From Lacisediminihabitans sp046156175 (GTDB lineage Bacteria; Actinomycetota; Actinomycetes; Actinomycetales; Microbacteriaceae): 64,000 bases of DNA. The notes beneath the pieces were generated by a model that had not been told where the DNA came from, did no database searches, and worked only from the letters and a program-made list of their open reading frames with translations. Location of the stretch: the NCBI RefSeq assembly GCF_046156175.1, contig NZ_JAYLVL010000003.1, forward strand, positions 62,001-126,000. Reading direction: 5' to 3'. This document shows positions 7,733-15,973 of the stretch, in pieces. Within the stretch, counting starts at the first letter, position 1. The number at the start of each line of letters is the position of its first letter. Position numbers and translations under genes: made by a program.

Positions 7733-9348
7733 CGGGCCACCGCGCCGACGGTCGGCCACTCGGCCACGAACCGGGTGCCCTCCGCGCCGGTGGACTCCAT
7801 CGAGACGCGGCCGCCGCGGCGGGAGAGGATGTCTCGGACGACAGCGAGACCGAACCCCCGACCGGACAGGTCAGCCGGTTTGGTGGTGAACCCGCGGGTG
7901 AAGATCTTCCCGACGGATTCCGGATCGATGCCGCCACCGCTGTCGGTCACCACGAGTTCGAAGACGCCGCGGTCGGTATCGGTGGCGAGACGCACCCAGA
8001 CCGTCGGGGTGGCGCTGCCGCTCGCGGCATCCACGGCGTTGTCCACGAGGTTGCCGACGACCGATACCAGTTCGGACGTCGTGAGGACGGATGCCGCGAG
8101 CTCGTCTTCCAGTGCCAGGCGAAGTTGCACGCCGCGCTCTGCAGCCTGGGCGACCTTGCCGAGGAGCAAGGCGGCGAGCGCCGGCTCGGAGGAGGCGCCG
8201 ACCATATCGTCGGCGAGGGACTGGCTGGTCTCGGTCTCCTGGGCGATCAACTCGATAGCCTCCCGGGTGCGGCCGAGCTCGATGAGCGACACGACGGTGT
8301 GCAGGCGATTGGCGTACTCGTGGGTCTGGGAGCGCAGCGCTTCACTGAGGGTGCGCACTGATTCGAGCTCTCCCGAGAGCCGCTGCACTTCGGTGAGGTC
8401 ACGGAGTGTGGTGAGGCTTCCGAGCGGAGCACCTGGGCGGGAGCCCGTGGGGCTCGCCGGCTCCTGATTGACGAGGAGCACCCGATCCCCGGCGAGATGC
8501 GACTCTTCCACGATGCGATCCCGGCTCTCGATCAGGGCCGCGATCGTGGGCGGCAATCCGAGCTCCGACACCGTCGATGGGGGTCGATCGTTCACGCTCG
8601 GCGGGAGGCCGAGCAGGTCAGCCGCCTCGTCGTTGTAGAGCACCACCCGTCCCCGGTCATCGGTGAGGATCAGGCCCTCCCGCACCGAGTGCAGCACTGA
8701 TTCGTAATAACCCACCATTCGAGACAGCTCCCCTGGTCGCATCGATCCGGTCACCCGGCTGAGCGATCGGCGAGCGATGAATGCGCCGGCGGTGCCGAGG
8801 GCGACCAGCAGCACCGCCGCGCCGATCACGAAGGGAATGCGCGGAGCGAGCGAGGCGAGGACCCTCTGCACGGTGACACCGGCCGAGACGATGGCGATCA
8901 CCCTTCCCCCCTGCATGACGGGTACGACCGCCCGCACCGAGGGACCGAGAGTGCCGGTATAGGTCTCGGTGAGACTCTTACCCTCGAGCGCCCTGTCGAT
9001 CGTGCCGAGGAATCGACCGCCGATCTGCGAACGGTCGGGGTGCGTGTAGCGGATGCCGGAGGTATCCATGATCGTCACGAAGTCGACCCCGGTCGAGCCC
9101 ACGATGCGGAGCGCATAGGGCTCCAGCTTCGCTGAAGGGTCGGGAGACTGAACCTCGGCGATGACGAAAGGGTCACGGGCGAGCGTCGTGGAGATGCCGA
9201 GGCTGAGCCGCGCCGCGGTGTCGTCAGCGGACTGGCGGGACACCAGCCAGAGGGCGAGCGTGAGGCATCCGCTCAGCACGATCACGGCGACCAGCTGCAC
9301 CGCGAAGACCCTGCTCGCGATGCTCCACCGTTCTTCTGGTCGTGCCAT
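7729..9348 (-). CDS. Sensor histidine kinase, CitA/DcuS type
   Basis: Membrane sensor kinase (539 aa) for an external C4-dicarboxylate or citrate-like ligand. N-terminal membrane helix (about 15-38), extracytoplasmic sensor domain (about 40-180, with TSGIRYTHPDRSQIGG and VRAVVPVMQGG, typical of single-Cache CitA/DcuS sensors), second helix (about 183-203), PAS domain (about 220-300), then the phospho-acceptor region SQTHEYANRLHTVVSLIELG and an ATPase domain with NLVDNAVDAA, GGGID and GRGFGLAVV. ATG 9348 has GAGGAGGG 8 nt upstream. The stop overlaps the regulator start. The gene is divergent from dctA across 123 bp. Confidence 0.93.
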   Translation of the reverse strand: MARPEERWSIASRVFAVQLVAVIVLSGCLTLALWLVSRQSADDTAARLSLGISTTLARDPFVIAEVQSPDPSAKLEPYALRIVGSTGVDFVTIMDTSGIRYTHPDRSQIGGRFLGTIDRALEGKSLTETYTGTLGPSVRAVVPVMQGGRVIAIVSAGVTVQRVLASLAPRIPFVIGAAVLLVALGTAGAFIARRSLSRVTGSMRPGELSRMVGYYESVLHSVREGLILTDDRGRVVLYNDEAADLLGLPPSVNDRPPSTVSELGLPPTIAALIESRDRIVEESHLAGDRVLLVNQEPASPTGSRPGAPLGSLTTLRDLTEVQRLSGELESVRTLSEALRSQTHEYANRLHTVVSLIELGRTREAIELIAQETETSQSLADDMVGASSEPALAALLLGKVAQAAERGVQLRLALEDELAASVLTTSELVSVVGNLVDNAVDAASGSATPTVWVRLATDTDRGVFELVVTDSGGGIDPESVGKIFTRGFTTKPADLSGRGFGLAVVRDILSRRGGRVSMESTGAEGTRFVAEWPTVGAVAR

Positions 9349-9471
9349 GAATCCCACCCTCCTCGTGATCAGTATGACCACAAGTAGTGCCGCCGCGCTC
9401 GATCGAACAGGCTGCTGGCACGCCTCATCCGTAGGCCGGGCACAATGACGTTCCGAGACAAAGGACACCCC
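9349..9471. promoter_or_regulatory. Divergent control region between kinase gene and dctA
   Basis: A 123-bp region between the two divergent starts. It holds the ribosome binding sites GAGGAGGG (minus strand, kinase) and AAAGGA (plus strand, 6 nt before the dctA ATG at 9472). By analogy with CitA/CitB and DcuS/DcuR systems, the regulator is expected to bind here; I see no clear repeated operator. Confidence 0.5.
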
Positions 9472-10863
9472 ATGGCAGTGACGCCGGGCACGACAAAGCG
9501 CGGGATGCTTCGCCGCATCGACCGCAACCACTACCTCTACATCGCGGTGATCGTGGCGGTGGCCGCGGGTGCGATCCTCGGGCTCGCCGCCCCCGAATTC
9601 GCCAAGACCCTCGACCCGGTCGGCAAGGGGTTCGTCGCGCTGATCAAGATGATGATCGCCCCGGTGATCTTCTGCACGATCGTGATCGGCGTCGGGTCGA
9701 TCGCGAAGGCGGCGACCGTCGGCAAGATCGGTGGACTCGCGATCGGCTACTTCCTGATCATGTCCACCTTCGCGCTCGGGATCGGGCTGGTGGTCGGCAA
9801 CCTGCTCCACCCCGGAACCGGGCTCAACATCGCCACCTCGACCTACCAGGCCGTCGGCGAGCCGGTCAGCGGCACGGACTTCATCCTCGGCATCATTCCG
9901 GCGACCCTCTTCTCGTCGTTCACCTCCGGCAGCATTCTCCAGGTGCTGCTCGTCGCACTGCTCGTCGGCTTTGCGCTCCAGGGCCTCGGGGAGAAGGGCA
10001 CCAGCATCCTGGAAGCGGTGAAGAAGCTGCAGGCGCTGGTGTTCCGCATCCTGAGCATGGTGCTCTGGCTCGCCCCGATCGGCGCATTCGGAGCGATCGC
10101 CGCGGTGGTCGGCAACACCGGCGCGGGCGCACTGCTCAGCCTCGCGACGCTGCTCGTCGGGTTCTACATCACCTGTGCGGTCTTCATCATCGTGATCCTC
10201 GGCACCCTGCTGCGGCTGGTCACCGGGGTGAACATCTTCAGCCTGATGAAGTACCTCGGCCGCGAATACCTGCTCATCGTTGGTACCTCATCGTCAGAGG
10301 CTGCACTGCCCCGCCTCATCTCCAAGATGGAACACCTCGGTGTGTCCAAGTCGGTGGTGGGCATCACGGTGCCCACCGGCTATTCATTCAACCTCGACGG
10401 CACAGCGATCTATCTCACGATGGCCTCGCTCTTCATCGCCAACGCGATGGGCAAGCCCTTGGAGATCGGGGCGCAGATCGGCCTTCTCGCCTTCATGATC
10501 ATCGCCTCGAAGGGCGCCGCCGGCGTCACCGGTGCGGGACTGGCGACCCTGGCTGGTGGGCTTCAGACCTACCGACCGGACCTGGTCAACGGGGTGGGAG
10601 TGATCGTGGGCATCGACCGCTTCATGTCCGAAGCCCGTGCGGTGACGAACTTCACCGGGAACGCGGTGGCCACTCTCCTCATCGGCCGCTGGACCCGCCA
10701 GATCGATAAAGCCCAGGTGCGTGCCGTCTTGTCTGGTGAGCGCCCGTACCAGGAGTCGATGCTGGCGGAGACTGACGGCCACGGAACGGACACCGTGCCG
10801 ACGACCGCGGCGATCACCGTGATCGTCGAGGGCCCCGAACGCGAGTCGGTGAAGACCCGCTGA
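9472..10863 (+). CDS. dctA: C4-dicarboxylate:cation symporter (DAACS family)
   Basis: Imports succinate, fumarate or malate with protons or sodium. The protein has 463 aa with about eight membrane helices and the family signatures KMMIAPVIFCTIVIG near 50, EYLLIVGTSSSEAALPRL near 265 (serine-rich hairpin), VPTGYSFNLDGTAIYLTMA near 302 and SKGAAGVTGAG near 345. ATG 9472 is preceded by AAAGGA at 6 nt; nine upstream in-frame codons are not needed. It is divergent from a CitA/CitB-like two-component system that probably induces it. A hairpin terminator follows 6 bp after the stop. The C-terminal 40 residues are hydrophilic and unconserved, as usual. Confidence 0.95.
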   Translation: MAVTPGTTKRGMLRRIDRNHYLYIAVIVAVAAGAILGLAAPEFAKTLDPVGKGFVALIKMMIAPVIFCTIVIGVGSIAKAATVGKIGGLAIGYFLIMSTFALGIGLVVGNLLHPGTGLNIATSTYQAVGEPVSGTDFILGIIPATLFSSFTSGSILQVLLVALLVGFALQGLGEKGTSILEAVKKLQALVFRILSMVLWLAPIGAFGAIAAVVGNTGAGALLSLATLLVGFYITCAVFIIVILGTLLRLVTGVNIFSLMKYLGREYLLIVGTSSSEAALPRLISKMEHLGVSKSVVGITVPTGYSFNLDGTAIYLTMASLFIANAMGKPLEIGAQIGLLAFMIIASKGAAGVTGAGLATLAGGLQTYRPDLVNGVGVIVGIDRFMSEARAVTNFTGNAVATLLIGRWTRQIDKAQVRAVLSGERPYQESMLAETDGHGTDTVPTTAAITVIVEGPERESVKTR

Positions 10864-10868
10864 CAGAA

Positions 10869-10902
10869 AGAAGAGGCCGACCCCGTGGGGACGGCCTCTT
10901 CT
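10869..10902 (+). terminator. Hairpin terminator after dctA
   Basis: AGAAGAGGCCG (10869-10879) pairs with CGGCCTCTTCT (10892-10902), and inside it CCCC pairs with GGGG. The U-tract on the plus strand is poor, but the A-rich left flank gives one for minus-strand transcription, so it may also stop readthrough of the opposing gene 10918-11370. Confidence 0.75.
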
Positions 10903-10917
10903 GTCGATCAAGCGGGT

Positions 10918-11370
10918 CTAGGCGGCGCGGTCCGAGACATAGCTGCTGACCTGCCCGGCCGGGCGCTTCACCGGCATCGCCGATTCGCGCGGGGTGCCGA
11001 GCACCGAGGAATCCGGCACCTGGGCGTCTGCGTCGATACGCATTCCCCCGGCGATCCGCACATTCGCGCCGATGCGCGAGTGACTGCCGAGTCGCACATC
11101 GTTACCGACGACACTGTCGCGGCCGATATGCACGTTTTGTCCGATGAAGACGCGCTCACCGAGGATTACCCCCTGGTCGATCCAGCTGCCGGAGCCGATC
11201 GTGCCGCTGTCGCCGATGCGGGCATCCGCCTCGATGTAGGCCGTCGCCGCCACAAAGGTGCTCGGTTGTACTCGCGCTTTCGGTGAGACGAAACCACGAC
11301 CGTTTGCATGGTGCTGGTATTTGAGAACGGTGCCGTTCTCGGCTTCTACTTCTTCGTTCACTCTTCCCAT
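10918..11370 (-). CDS. Left-handed beta-helix (hexapeptide repeat) protein
   Basis: Protein of 150 aa whose central 90 residues are hexapeptide repeats of the LbH fold: steps such as ATAYIEADARIG, VILGERVFIGQNVHIG, SVVGNDVRLGSHSRIG, ANVRIAGGMRID. This is the scaffold of hexapeptide acyltransferases and gamma carbonic anhydrases, but no catalytic histidine or metal-binding set can be seen and the protein is short, so an enzymatic role is not supported; a structural or binding role is possible. ATG 11370 has GAAAGGTC upstream. It stands between dctA and rpsO, with terminators on both sides, so it is a single-gene unit. Confidence 0.75.
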   Translation of the reverse strand: MGRVNEEVEAENGTVLKYQHHANGRGFVSPKARVQPSTFVAATAYIEADARIGDSGTIGSGSWIDQGVILGERVFIGQNVHIGRDSVVGNDVRLGSHSRIGANVRIAGGMRIDADAQVPDSSVLGTPRESAMPVKRPAGQVSSYVSDRAA

Positions 11371-11490
11371 GGGCGACCTTTCTGTGCTGTTACTTAACTA
11401 GTAAACACAAAAAGGCATCGGATGATTCCTTCTAGCTGCTTCCCAGCCAACTGACAGCGAAGGGCGGCTTTGGAGCGGACGCGAACAGCG

Positions 11491-11521
11491 AAAAGCCCGC
11501 CCTGCGAACAGGACGGGCTTT
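11491..11521 (-). terminator. rpsO terminator
   Basis: Strong hairpin: on the minus strand, AAAGCCCGTCCTG, a TTCG tetraloop, then CAGGGCGGGCTTTT. The stem has one G-T pair and the U-tract follows directly. It lies 17 bp after the rpsO stop, so rpsO is not cotranscribed with the distant pnp. Confidence 0.92.
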
Positions 11522-11537
11522 CGACCAAGAAACGAAA

Positions 11538-11807
11538 CTAGCGACGCAGTCCGAGACGCTCGATCAGCGTGCGGTAGCGCGAGATGTCGATGTCCTGCAG
11601 GTAGCCCAGCAGGCGACGACGCTGGCCAACGAGCAGCAGCAGGCCACGACGGGAGTGGTGGTCGTGCTTGTGCTCTTTCAGGTGCTCGGTGAGATCCTTG
11701 ATGCGGGCGGTCAGCATCGCGACCTGCACCTCGGGGCTACCGGTATCACCAGGATGGGTGGCGTACTCGTCGATAATCGTCTTCTTGGCATCTGGTGCTA
11801 ATGGCAT
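11538..11807 (-). CDS. rpsO: 30S ribosomal protein S15
   Basis: S15 binds 16S rRNA early in assembly of the small subunit platform. Full length, 89 aa, with the family signatures THPGDTGSPEVQVA, LTARIKDLTEHLKEHKHDHHSRRGLLLLVGQRRRLL and YLQDIDISRYRTLIERLGLRR in order. ATG 11807 is preceded by GAGAGGGG. The 111-bp upstream region contains a small hairpin (GCCGT/ACGGC, 11872-11884) and a longer-range CACTC/GAGTG pairing; S15 autoregulates through its leader in several bacteria, but no known leader type is recognised here. It usually lies directly before pnp; here about 10 kb separate them. Confidence 0.98.
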   Translation of the reverse strand: MPLAPDAKKTIIDEYATHPGDTGSPEVQVAMLTARIKDLTEHLKEHKHDHHSRRGLLLLVGQRRRLLGYLQDIDISRYRTLIERLGLRR

Positions 11808-11918
11808 AGATGGCCCCTCTCACTCGTTGCGCGGTGCCCGTCACTGAGTGTGCGAGCTCTCTTTATCCGCGGCCGTTGGACGGCAACCTTGCAAGTTTAG
11901 CACTCCGATGACACCCCA

Positions 11919-13298
11919 TCACCGCCGAGCGGGCCTGATGTTCTCCCCGGCGCTCCTGGACAGGAGGAGTGCCTCCACCGTCGCGAGGGCCGTGAGAGCC
12001 GCGAGTACCGCGAAGGCGAACGCGAAACTGCCCGATCCGCTCGCGAAGGAGTCCCCCAGCCTCAGTGCCACTGCCCCGACGGCGATACCGAAGCCGGCGG
12101 CGACCTGTTGCAGCGTGGAAGCGAGGGTGTTCGCATCCGTCATCTCGACCCGCTCGACATCGGCGAAGGCGATCGTGTTGTAGGCGGTGAACCCGGTGGA
12201 GCGGGCCACTCCGCTGGCAGTGAGAAGCACAATCACGAGCCACAGTGGAGTCGCGTTCGACAGCAGCGCCATCAGGACCATGGTCAGGGCCGCCGCGGCA
12301 CTGGCCGCCATGATCACCGCCCGGAATCCGAAGCGGCGGAGCAGTGCGCTCGTCGCCGGCTTGATCGCGATGTTGCCCACGAACACGAAGAGCACCAGCG
12401 CGCCAGAGAGTAGCGGCGAGTAGCCGAAGACATCCTGAAAGAGGAGCGGCAAAAGGAACGGCACCGCGTTCACGGTCAGTCGGAACAGCGATCCGCCCGC
12501 GTGGGCGAGGCGGAACGTCTCGATGCGCAGCGGCCGAAGGTCGAGCAGCGGATGCCGCGCGCGCAGCTGGTGCGCGATGGCGAGCCCGATCAGGCCGGCT
12601 CCGACCACCGCCCAGCCGATCGTCGCGAGCACACCGGGGTCACGCTCGGCCAGCAGCGATCCGAGGTAGACCAGCGAGCCCAGCCCGGTGCAGGTGAGCG
12701 CAAGGCCAAGCCAGTCCAGCGGTGGCGGAGTCTCTCGCTCCTCGGACGGAATCAGCCGCAGTGCCGCGACGAAGGCGACGATGCCGAGCGGCACGTTGAT
12801 GAGGAAGATCCAGTGCCAGGTGGCGTAGGTCGTGATGATGCCGCCGGCGAGGGGTGCGACGACGGGCGCGACAAGTGCCGGCCAGGTGAGCAGCGCGATC
12901 GCGCGGATGAGATCGGCCCGGTCGGTGACGCGAAGCACGGCGAGGCGCCCGACCGGCACCATCATCGCTCCCCCGACACCCTGCAGCACCCTCATGACGG
13001 TGAGTTCGGGCAGGCTGGTGCTGAGCGCGCAGAGCACCGAGGCGAGGGTGAAGATCACGATCGCGGAGAGGAAGACCCGACGCGAACCGAGGCGCCGGGT
13101 GACCCATCCACTCAGCGGGATGAGGACGGCGAGCGTCAGCAGGTAGGCCGTGATCGTGATGCCGATCGCCACCGACGGCACTCCGAAGGACCGACCGATG
13201 CTCGGCGCCGCGGTGGTGAGGATCGTGCCGTCGAGGTTCTCCATGAAGAACGTGCCCGCCACCAGCAGAGCGATGTTCCTCTGCCGGTTGTGCCCCAT
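11919..13298 (-). CDS. MFS drug exporter, DHA2 (14-helix) type
   Basis: Proton-driven multidrug exporter of 459 aa. The N-terminus has FFMENLDGTILTTAAPSI (the D1 motif of QacA/EmrB-type exporters), then SGWVTRRLGSRRVFL (motif A, loop 2-3) and RVLQGVGGAMMVPVGRLAVLR (motif C-like region). About 13-14 hydrophobic segments are visible. ATG 13298 has GGGAG upstream. It begins 29 bp after the SOUL gene stop and is probably cotranscribed with it. The substrate cannot be told. Confidence 0.88.
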   Translation of the reverse strand: MGHNRQRNIALLVAGTFFMENLDGTILTTAAPSIGRSFGVPSVAIGITITAYLLTLAVLIPLSGWVTRRLGSRRVFLSAIVIFTLASVLCALSTSLPELTVMRVLQGVGGAMMVPVGRLAVLRVTDRADLIRAIALLTWPALVAPVVAPLAGGIITTYATWHWIFLINVPLGIVAFVAALRLIPSEERETPPPLDWLGLALTCTGLGSLVYLGSLLAERDPGVLATIGWAVVGAGLIGLAIAHQLRARHPLLDLRPLRIETFRLAHAGGSLFRLTVNAVPFLLPLLFQDVFGYSPLLSGALVLFVFVGNIAIKPATSALLRRFGFRAVIMAASAAAALTMVLMALLSNATPLWLVIVLLTASGVARSTGFTAYNTIAFADVERVEMTDANTLASTLQQVAAGFGIAVGAVALRLGDSFASGSGSFAFAFAVLAALTALATVEALLLSRSAGENIRPARR

Positions 13299-13327
13299 GA
13301 CTCCCGAACCTAGCGCGTGGACGACGC

Positions 13328-13840
13328 CTACCCGTGCACCCGCACCAGTGCCTCGTTGTGTTTGAGGAAGCCGGGCTTCCACGGTGGGTCGTAACGCGCG
13401 AAGTAGAGGTTGCCTTCCGGCACCAGTCCGGCGCCCTCCACAGCAGCGAGCAACATCTCGCCGTTCTGCTCGAAACGGGCATCGGTCCATCCCCCGCCGA
13501 AACGGCGGGCGGCTACGCGGCTGGCCGGGACGGTGACCGTCGCGACGGCGGCATCCGTCGGCACGGGAACTGTCGACGGGTCGGTGCCCTCTGGCAGCAC
13601 GAAACTCACGGTGTGGCTATGGTCGCCGAGCGGCTCCTGCGTCACGGGGGCCGTCATCGGGATGCGAAGGGCCTGGGCGTTCCGACCGCTGATGTAGCTG
13701 ATCAGCGGGCGGAATCCGAGATTGCCGGCACGCAGGAAATCGCCATCCACGGTCACCTGCACGAGAACATGCTCGGGATAACGCCTCAGTTCGAACTCGT
13801 CGAAAGTGCGCTCGATCTCGAAGGGCTGCTGTTCGGTCAT
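13328..13840 (-). CDS. SOUL family haem-binding protein
   Basis: Soluble 170-aa protein of the SOUL/HBP family, which binds haem or other tetrapyrroles. It starts MTEQQPFEIERTFDEFELRRYPEHVLVQV (typical opening strand with ELRRYP) and has PMTAPVTQE near 62 and FGGGWTDARF near 115. ATG 13840 lies 7 nt after a TACGGT -10-like hexamer, which suggests a leaderless mRNA. It is followed at 29 bp by an MFS exporter gene; the pair could handle a porphyrin-like compound, but this is only inference from position. Confidence 0.87.
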   Translation of the reverse strand: MTEQQPFEIERTFDEFELRRYPEHVLVQVTVDGDFLRAGNLGFRPLISYISGRNAQALRIPMTAPVTQEPLGDHSHTVSFVLPEGTDPSTVPVPTDAAVATVTVPASRVAARRFGGGWTDARFEQNGEMLLAAVEGAGLVPEGNLYFARYDPPWKPGFLKHNEALVRVHG

Positions 13841-13879
13841 GGAATGAACCGTACGCCGCCCAGGGTGCGTGCGTCCTCC

Positions 13880-15031
13880 TCAGACTGCGGGAACGACCAT
13901 GAACGAGAGCACCAGGCGCACGATCTCGGCGATGGCGACGGGCGTGATGAGGATGGCCGCCACCCCGAGGGTGAGCAACCACAGGCGGGAACGCTGGCGG
14001 GCGGCATCCACTTCGAGCCGGAGCAGTTCGAAGCGGGCGAGCTGATCGGAGGTGTCATCCACTGCCACCGGCTCCTGCTGCCAGGTGCTGCGCTCCTCGG
14101 CGAACATGGAGAAGTGGGCGACGGCGCGCTCCGACATCACCCGGGGACGTTTCAGCAGCCAGCGCAGGAGCGTGTTGCTGGACACGACGGCGACTCGCGG
14201 GCGCTTGCGGCCGGTCGCGATCGATGCCGGATTCACCACCACGATGAGCGGGGTCACGGTGACCGGGCGCCCGGTCACGCTGCTGAGCAGCCGGGCTGCC
14301 CTCTCGGCCTCATGTGCCGAGGTGCGCATGTGCTCCTGCTTGTAGCCGTTGACGAGGAACGTGCTGCCGCCGATCCAGATCTTCTTGCCCGAGTGGTTGT
14401 GGGTGGTGATCGTGAAGATGCCTGCGGGGCCGAGGACCACGTGGTCGATGTCGGGAGCGCCGGAGCCGACGGGCACAGAGTGCAGTACCGTCCACGCCTC
14501 GCCGAGCTGGGCGAGTGCGTTGGCGACTACGATTTCGCCGAGTGCGCCGCTGTACCAGCTGCGGGCATCCGGATGCAGTGGGTTGTTGCCGAGCGCCCGG
14601 GCGAGTCGCCCCCGCGCCGTCGCCGACTCCTGCCGCACGAGGCATTCCTGGAGCACGGCGTAGGCCGGGCCGCGCGCCCGCAGGTTCGGCTCGATGGACC
14701 AGGGGCCCGATTCCGCCGGGATGGATGATGCCGCAGATGACGGAGCGGCAGAAGCACCTGCCGCAGTCGTCGGAATCGCCGTAGTGTCCGGTTTGACGAG
14801 AAGCGGGTCGAAATCCACTCTCGTTTCCACGGCCGGCGCCGCGAGGTGTGCGGAGGCGTCGAAGGGTTCGCTGCCGAAAGCACCGCTGAGCGAGAATCCG
14901 GGGTGGATCGGACCGGTGGTGATGGGGCCGGAGAACGGGGACTCGTCGACCGGGGGCGAGAACGTGCCCGATGTGTCGGTCTTCAGCGCAGTCGCGGTGC
15001 GTTGTGTTCCGCCCGCATCCCTGTTGTCCAT
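13880..15031 (-). CDS. NERD-like membrane protein 1, catalytic motif lost
   Basis: 383-aa protein with a low-complexity N-terminus (1-130), a NERD (nuclease-related) domain at about 150-230 and two C-terminal membrane helices (about 345-380). NERD features: SGALGEIVVANALAQLGEAWTV with the conserved GE, IDHVVLGPAGIFTITT, then HNHSGKKIWIGG and FLVNG. In actinobacterial NERD proteins I expect an NTK-like motif after GVFTI; here it reads TTHN, so the lysine is absent. ATG 15031 is preceded by GGGGGAG; a TTG 12 nt upstream is not the start. The promoter has TAGCCT (15064-15059) and two CCC-N5-GGGG boxes. It probably acts on the inner face of the membrane; not a proven nuclease. Confidence 0.85.
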   Translation of the reverse strand: MDNRDAGGTQRTATALKTDTSGTFSPPVDESPFSGPITTGPIHPGFSLSGAFGSEPFDASAHLAAPAVETRVDFDPLLVKPDTTAIPTTAAGASAAPSSAASSIPAESGPWSIEPNLRARGPAYAVLQECLVRQESATARGRLARALGNNPLHPDARSWYSGALGEIVVANALAQLGEAWTVLHSVPVGSGAPDIDHVVLGPAGIFTITTHNHSGKKIWIGGSTFLVNGYKQEHMRTSAHEAERAARLLSSVTGRPVTVTPLIVVVNPASIATGRKRPRVAVVSSNTLLRWLLKRPRVMSERAVAHFSMFAEERSTWQQEPVAVDDTSDQLARFELLRLEVDAARQRSRLWLLTLGVAAILITPVAIAEIVRLVLSFMVVPAV

Positions 15032-15058
15032 CGGCTCCCCCAAGCTCTGATGCTCTTC

Positions 15059-15115
15059 AGGCTAGACGCGACGCGAAAGGCTGTGCAGCCCCAGAACGGG
15101 CAGCCCCAGAAAGGG
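15059..15115 (-). promoter_or_regulatory. Promoter of NERD-like gene 1 with tandem CCC-N5-GGGG boxes
   Basis: Read on the minus strand: CCCTTTCTGGGG (15115-15104), CCCGTTCTGGGG (15100-15089), a 24-bp spacer, then the -10 hexamer TAGCCT (15064-15059), giving a leader of about 20 nt with the Shine-Dalgarno sequence GGGGGAG. The two boxes are spaced 15 bp apart. The proximal box would be centred near -42, the position of a class II activator site. Confidence 0.7.
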
Positions 15116-15138
15116 TGCCAGCGCCGCAGTCAGTGCGC

Positions 15139-15804
15139 TCAGCGCACCCGTGACAGCAGGCCGGAGCCGTTCGGCAGCGAACCCCACGTGGCGCGTTCTT
15201 CCGCGACCAGTGAAAGGGAGGCGACAGCGCTATCCGAGAGCGTTCGGGAACACTCGGAGAGCCACTGCGCCACCAGGTCAGCGGGCAGGGTGACGACGCG
15301 ACGCGCAGGGTCGCCGCCGAACGACAGTGAGAGAGGGTCCATGACCGCGATGACCGGAGTCGCTCGAACGGACTGGCCCATGATTGCGCTCAGCCGAGCG
15401 GATGCCCGGTCGGCAGCGCGGCGAGCATCGCGCACCTGGTCGGTCGGCCGTCCATTCAGCCAGAGCATGTCTTCGTCGACCCAGACCTTCGCGCCACTTC
15501 GTGAGCGCGTGGTGATGAGGAAGATCCCTGCCGGCCCGACGACGACGAAGTCGGCATCGAGCTCGCCGAAGACATCGAATGCCCGGAGCACGGTGAACCG
15601 CTCGTCGAGCGACATCAGTTGGCGCCCGAGTTCGAACTCGGTGGGTGCCTCTGAGCGCCAACCCCGTGTGGTGTCCGGTGCGCCCCCGCGACCGAACAGA
15701 CCACGGAAGCTGAACCCGGCGCGCTGCGCCGACTCGGTTGTGAGATCTTGCGCGCGACCGTGCCGCCTCGATTCGGCCCCTCTGCGCGCTACAAGATCTG
15801 TCAC
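15139..15804 (-). CDS. NERD-like protein 2, catalytic motif lost, no membrane segment
   Basis: 221-aa paralogue of the genes at 13880 and 27080. The NERD core occupies about residues 50-110: FELGRQLMSLDERFTVLRAFDVFGELDADFVVVGPAGIFLITT, then RSRSGAKVWVDE and MLWLNG. The motif position reads TTRS, again without lysine. A shared second half follows: RRAADRASARLSAIMGQSV, VIAVMDPLSLSF, LVAQWLSECSRTLSDSAVASLSLVAEERATWGSL. It lacks the GE of the first motif (LG instead) and the C-terminal helices of copy 1. GTG 15804 follows GGGGGAAG. It lies 107 bp upstream of NERD-like gene 1 on the same strand. Confidence 0.8.
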   Translation of the reverse strand: MTDLVARRGAESRRHGRAQDLTTESAQRAGFSFRGLFGRGGAPDTTRGWRSEAPTEFELGRQLMSLDERFTVLRAFDVFGELDADFVVVGPAGIFLITTRSRSGAKVWVDEDMLWLNGRPTDQVRDARRAADRASARLSAIMGQSVRATPVIAVMDPLSLSFGGDPARRVVTLPADLVAQWLSECSRTLSDSAVASLSLVAEERATWGSLPNGSGLLSRVR

Positions 15805-15830
15805 TGCTTCCCCCAGGTTTGGATGACCTC

Positions 15831-15875
15831 ACGCTAACCGGGGGGCTCGAACGGTCGACAGTCCCCAGTAAAGGG
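15831..15875 (-). promoter_or_regulatory. Promoter of NERD-like gene 2 with CCC-N6-GGGG box
   Basis: On the minus strand: CCCTTTACTGGGG (15875-15863), a 26-bp spacer, then -10 hexamer TAGCGT (15836-15831), 26 nt before the GTG. The box has one extra base inside and two extra in the spacer compared with the other copies. Confidence 0.6.
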
Positions 15876-15973
15876 CACGCCTGAACGGGGGTGGCTCTCG
15901 TGGCGTATTCCCGGCGGCGCATGTTCGGCCAGTGACACCGCGAACACGCAGCATTCGGCTCTACGCTTGCCGC

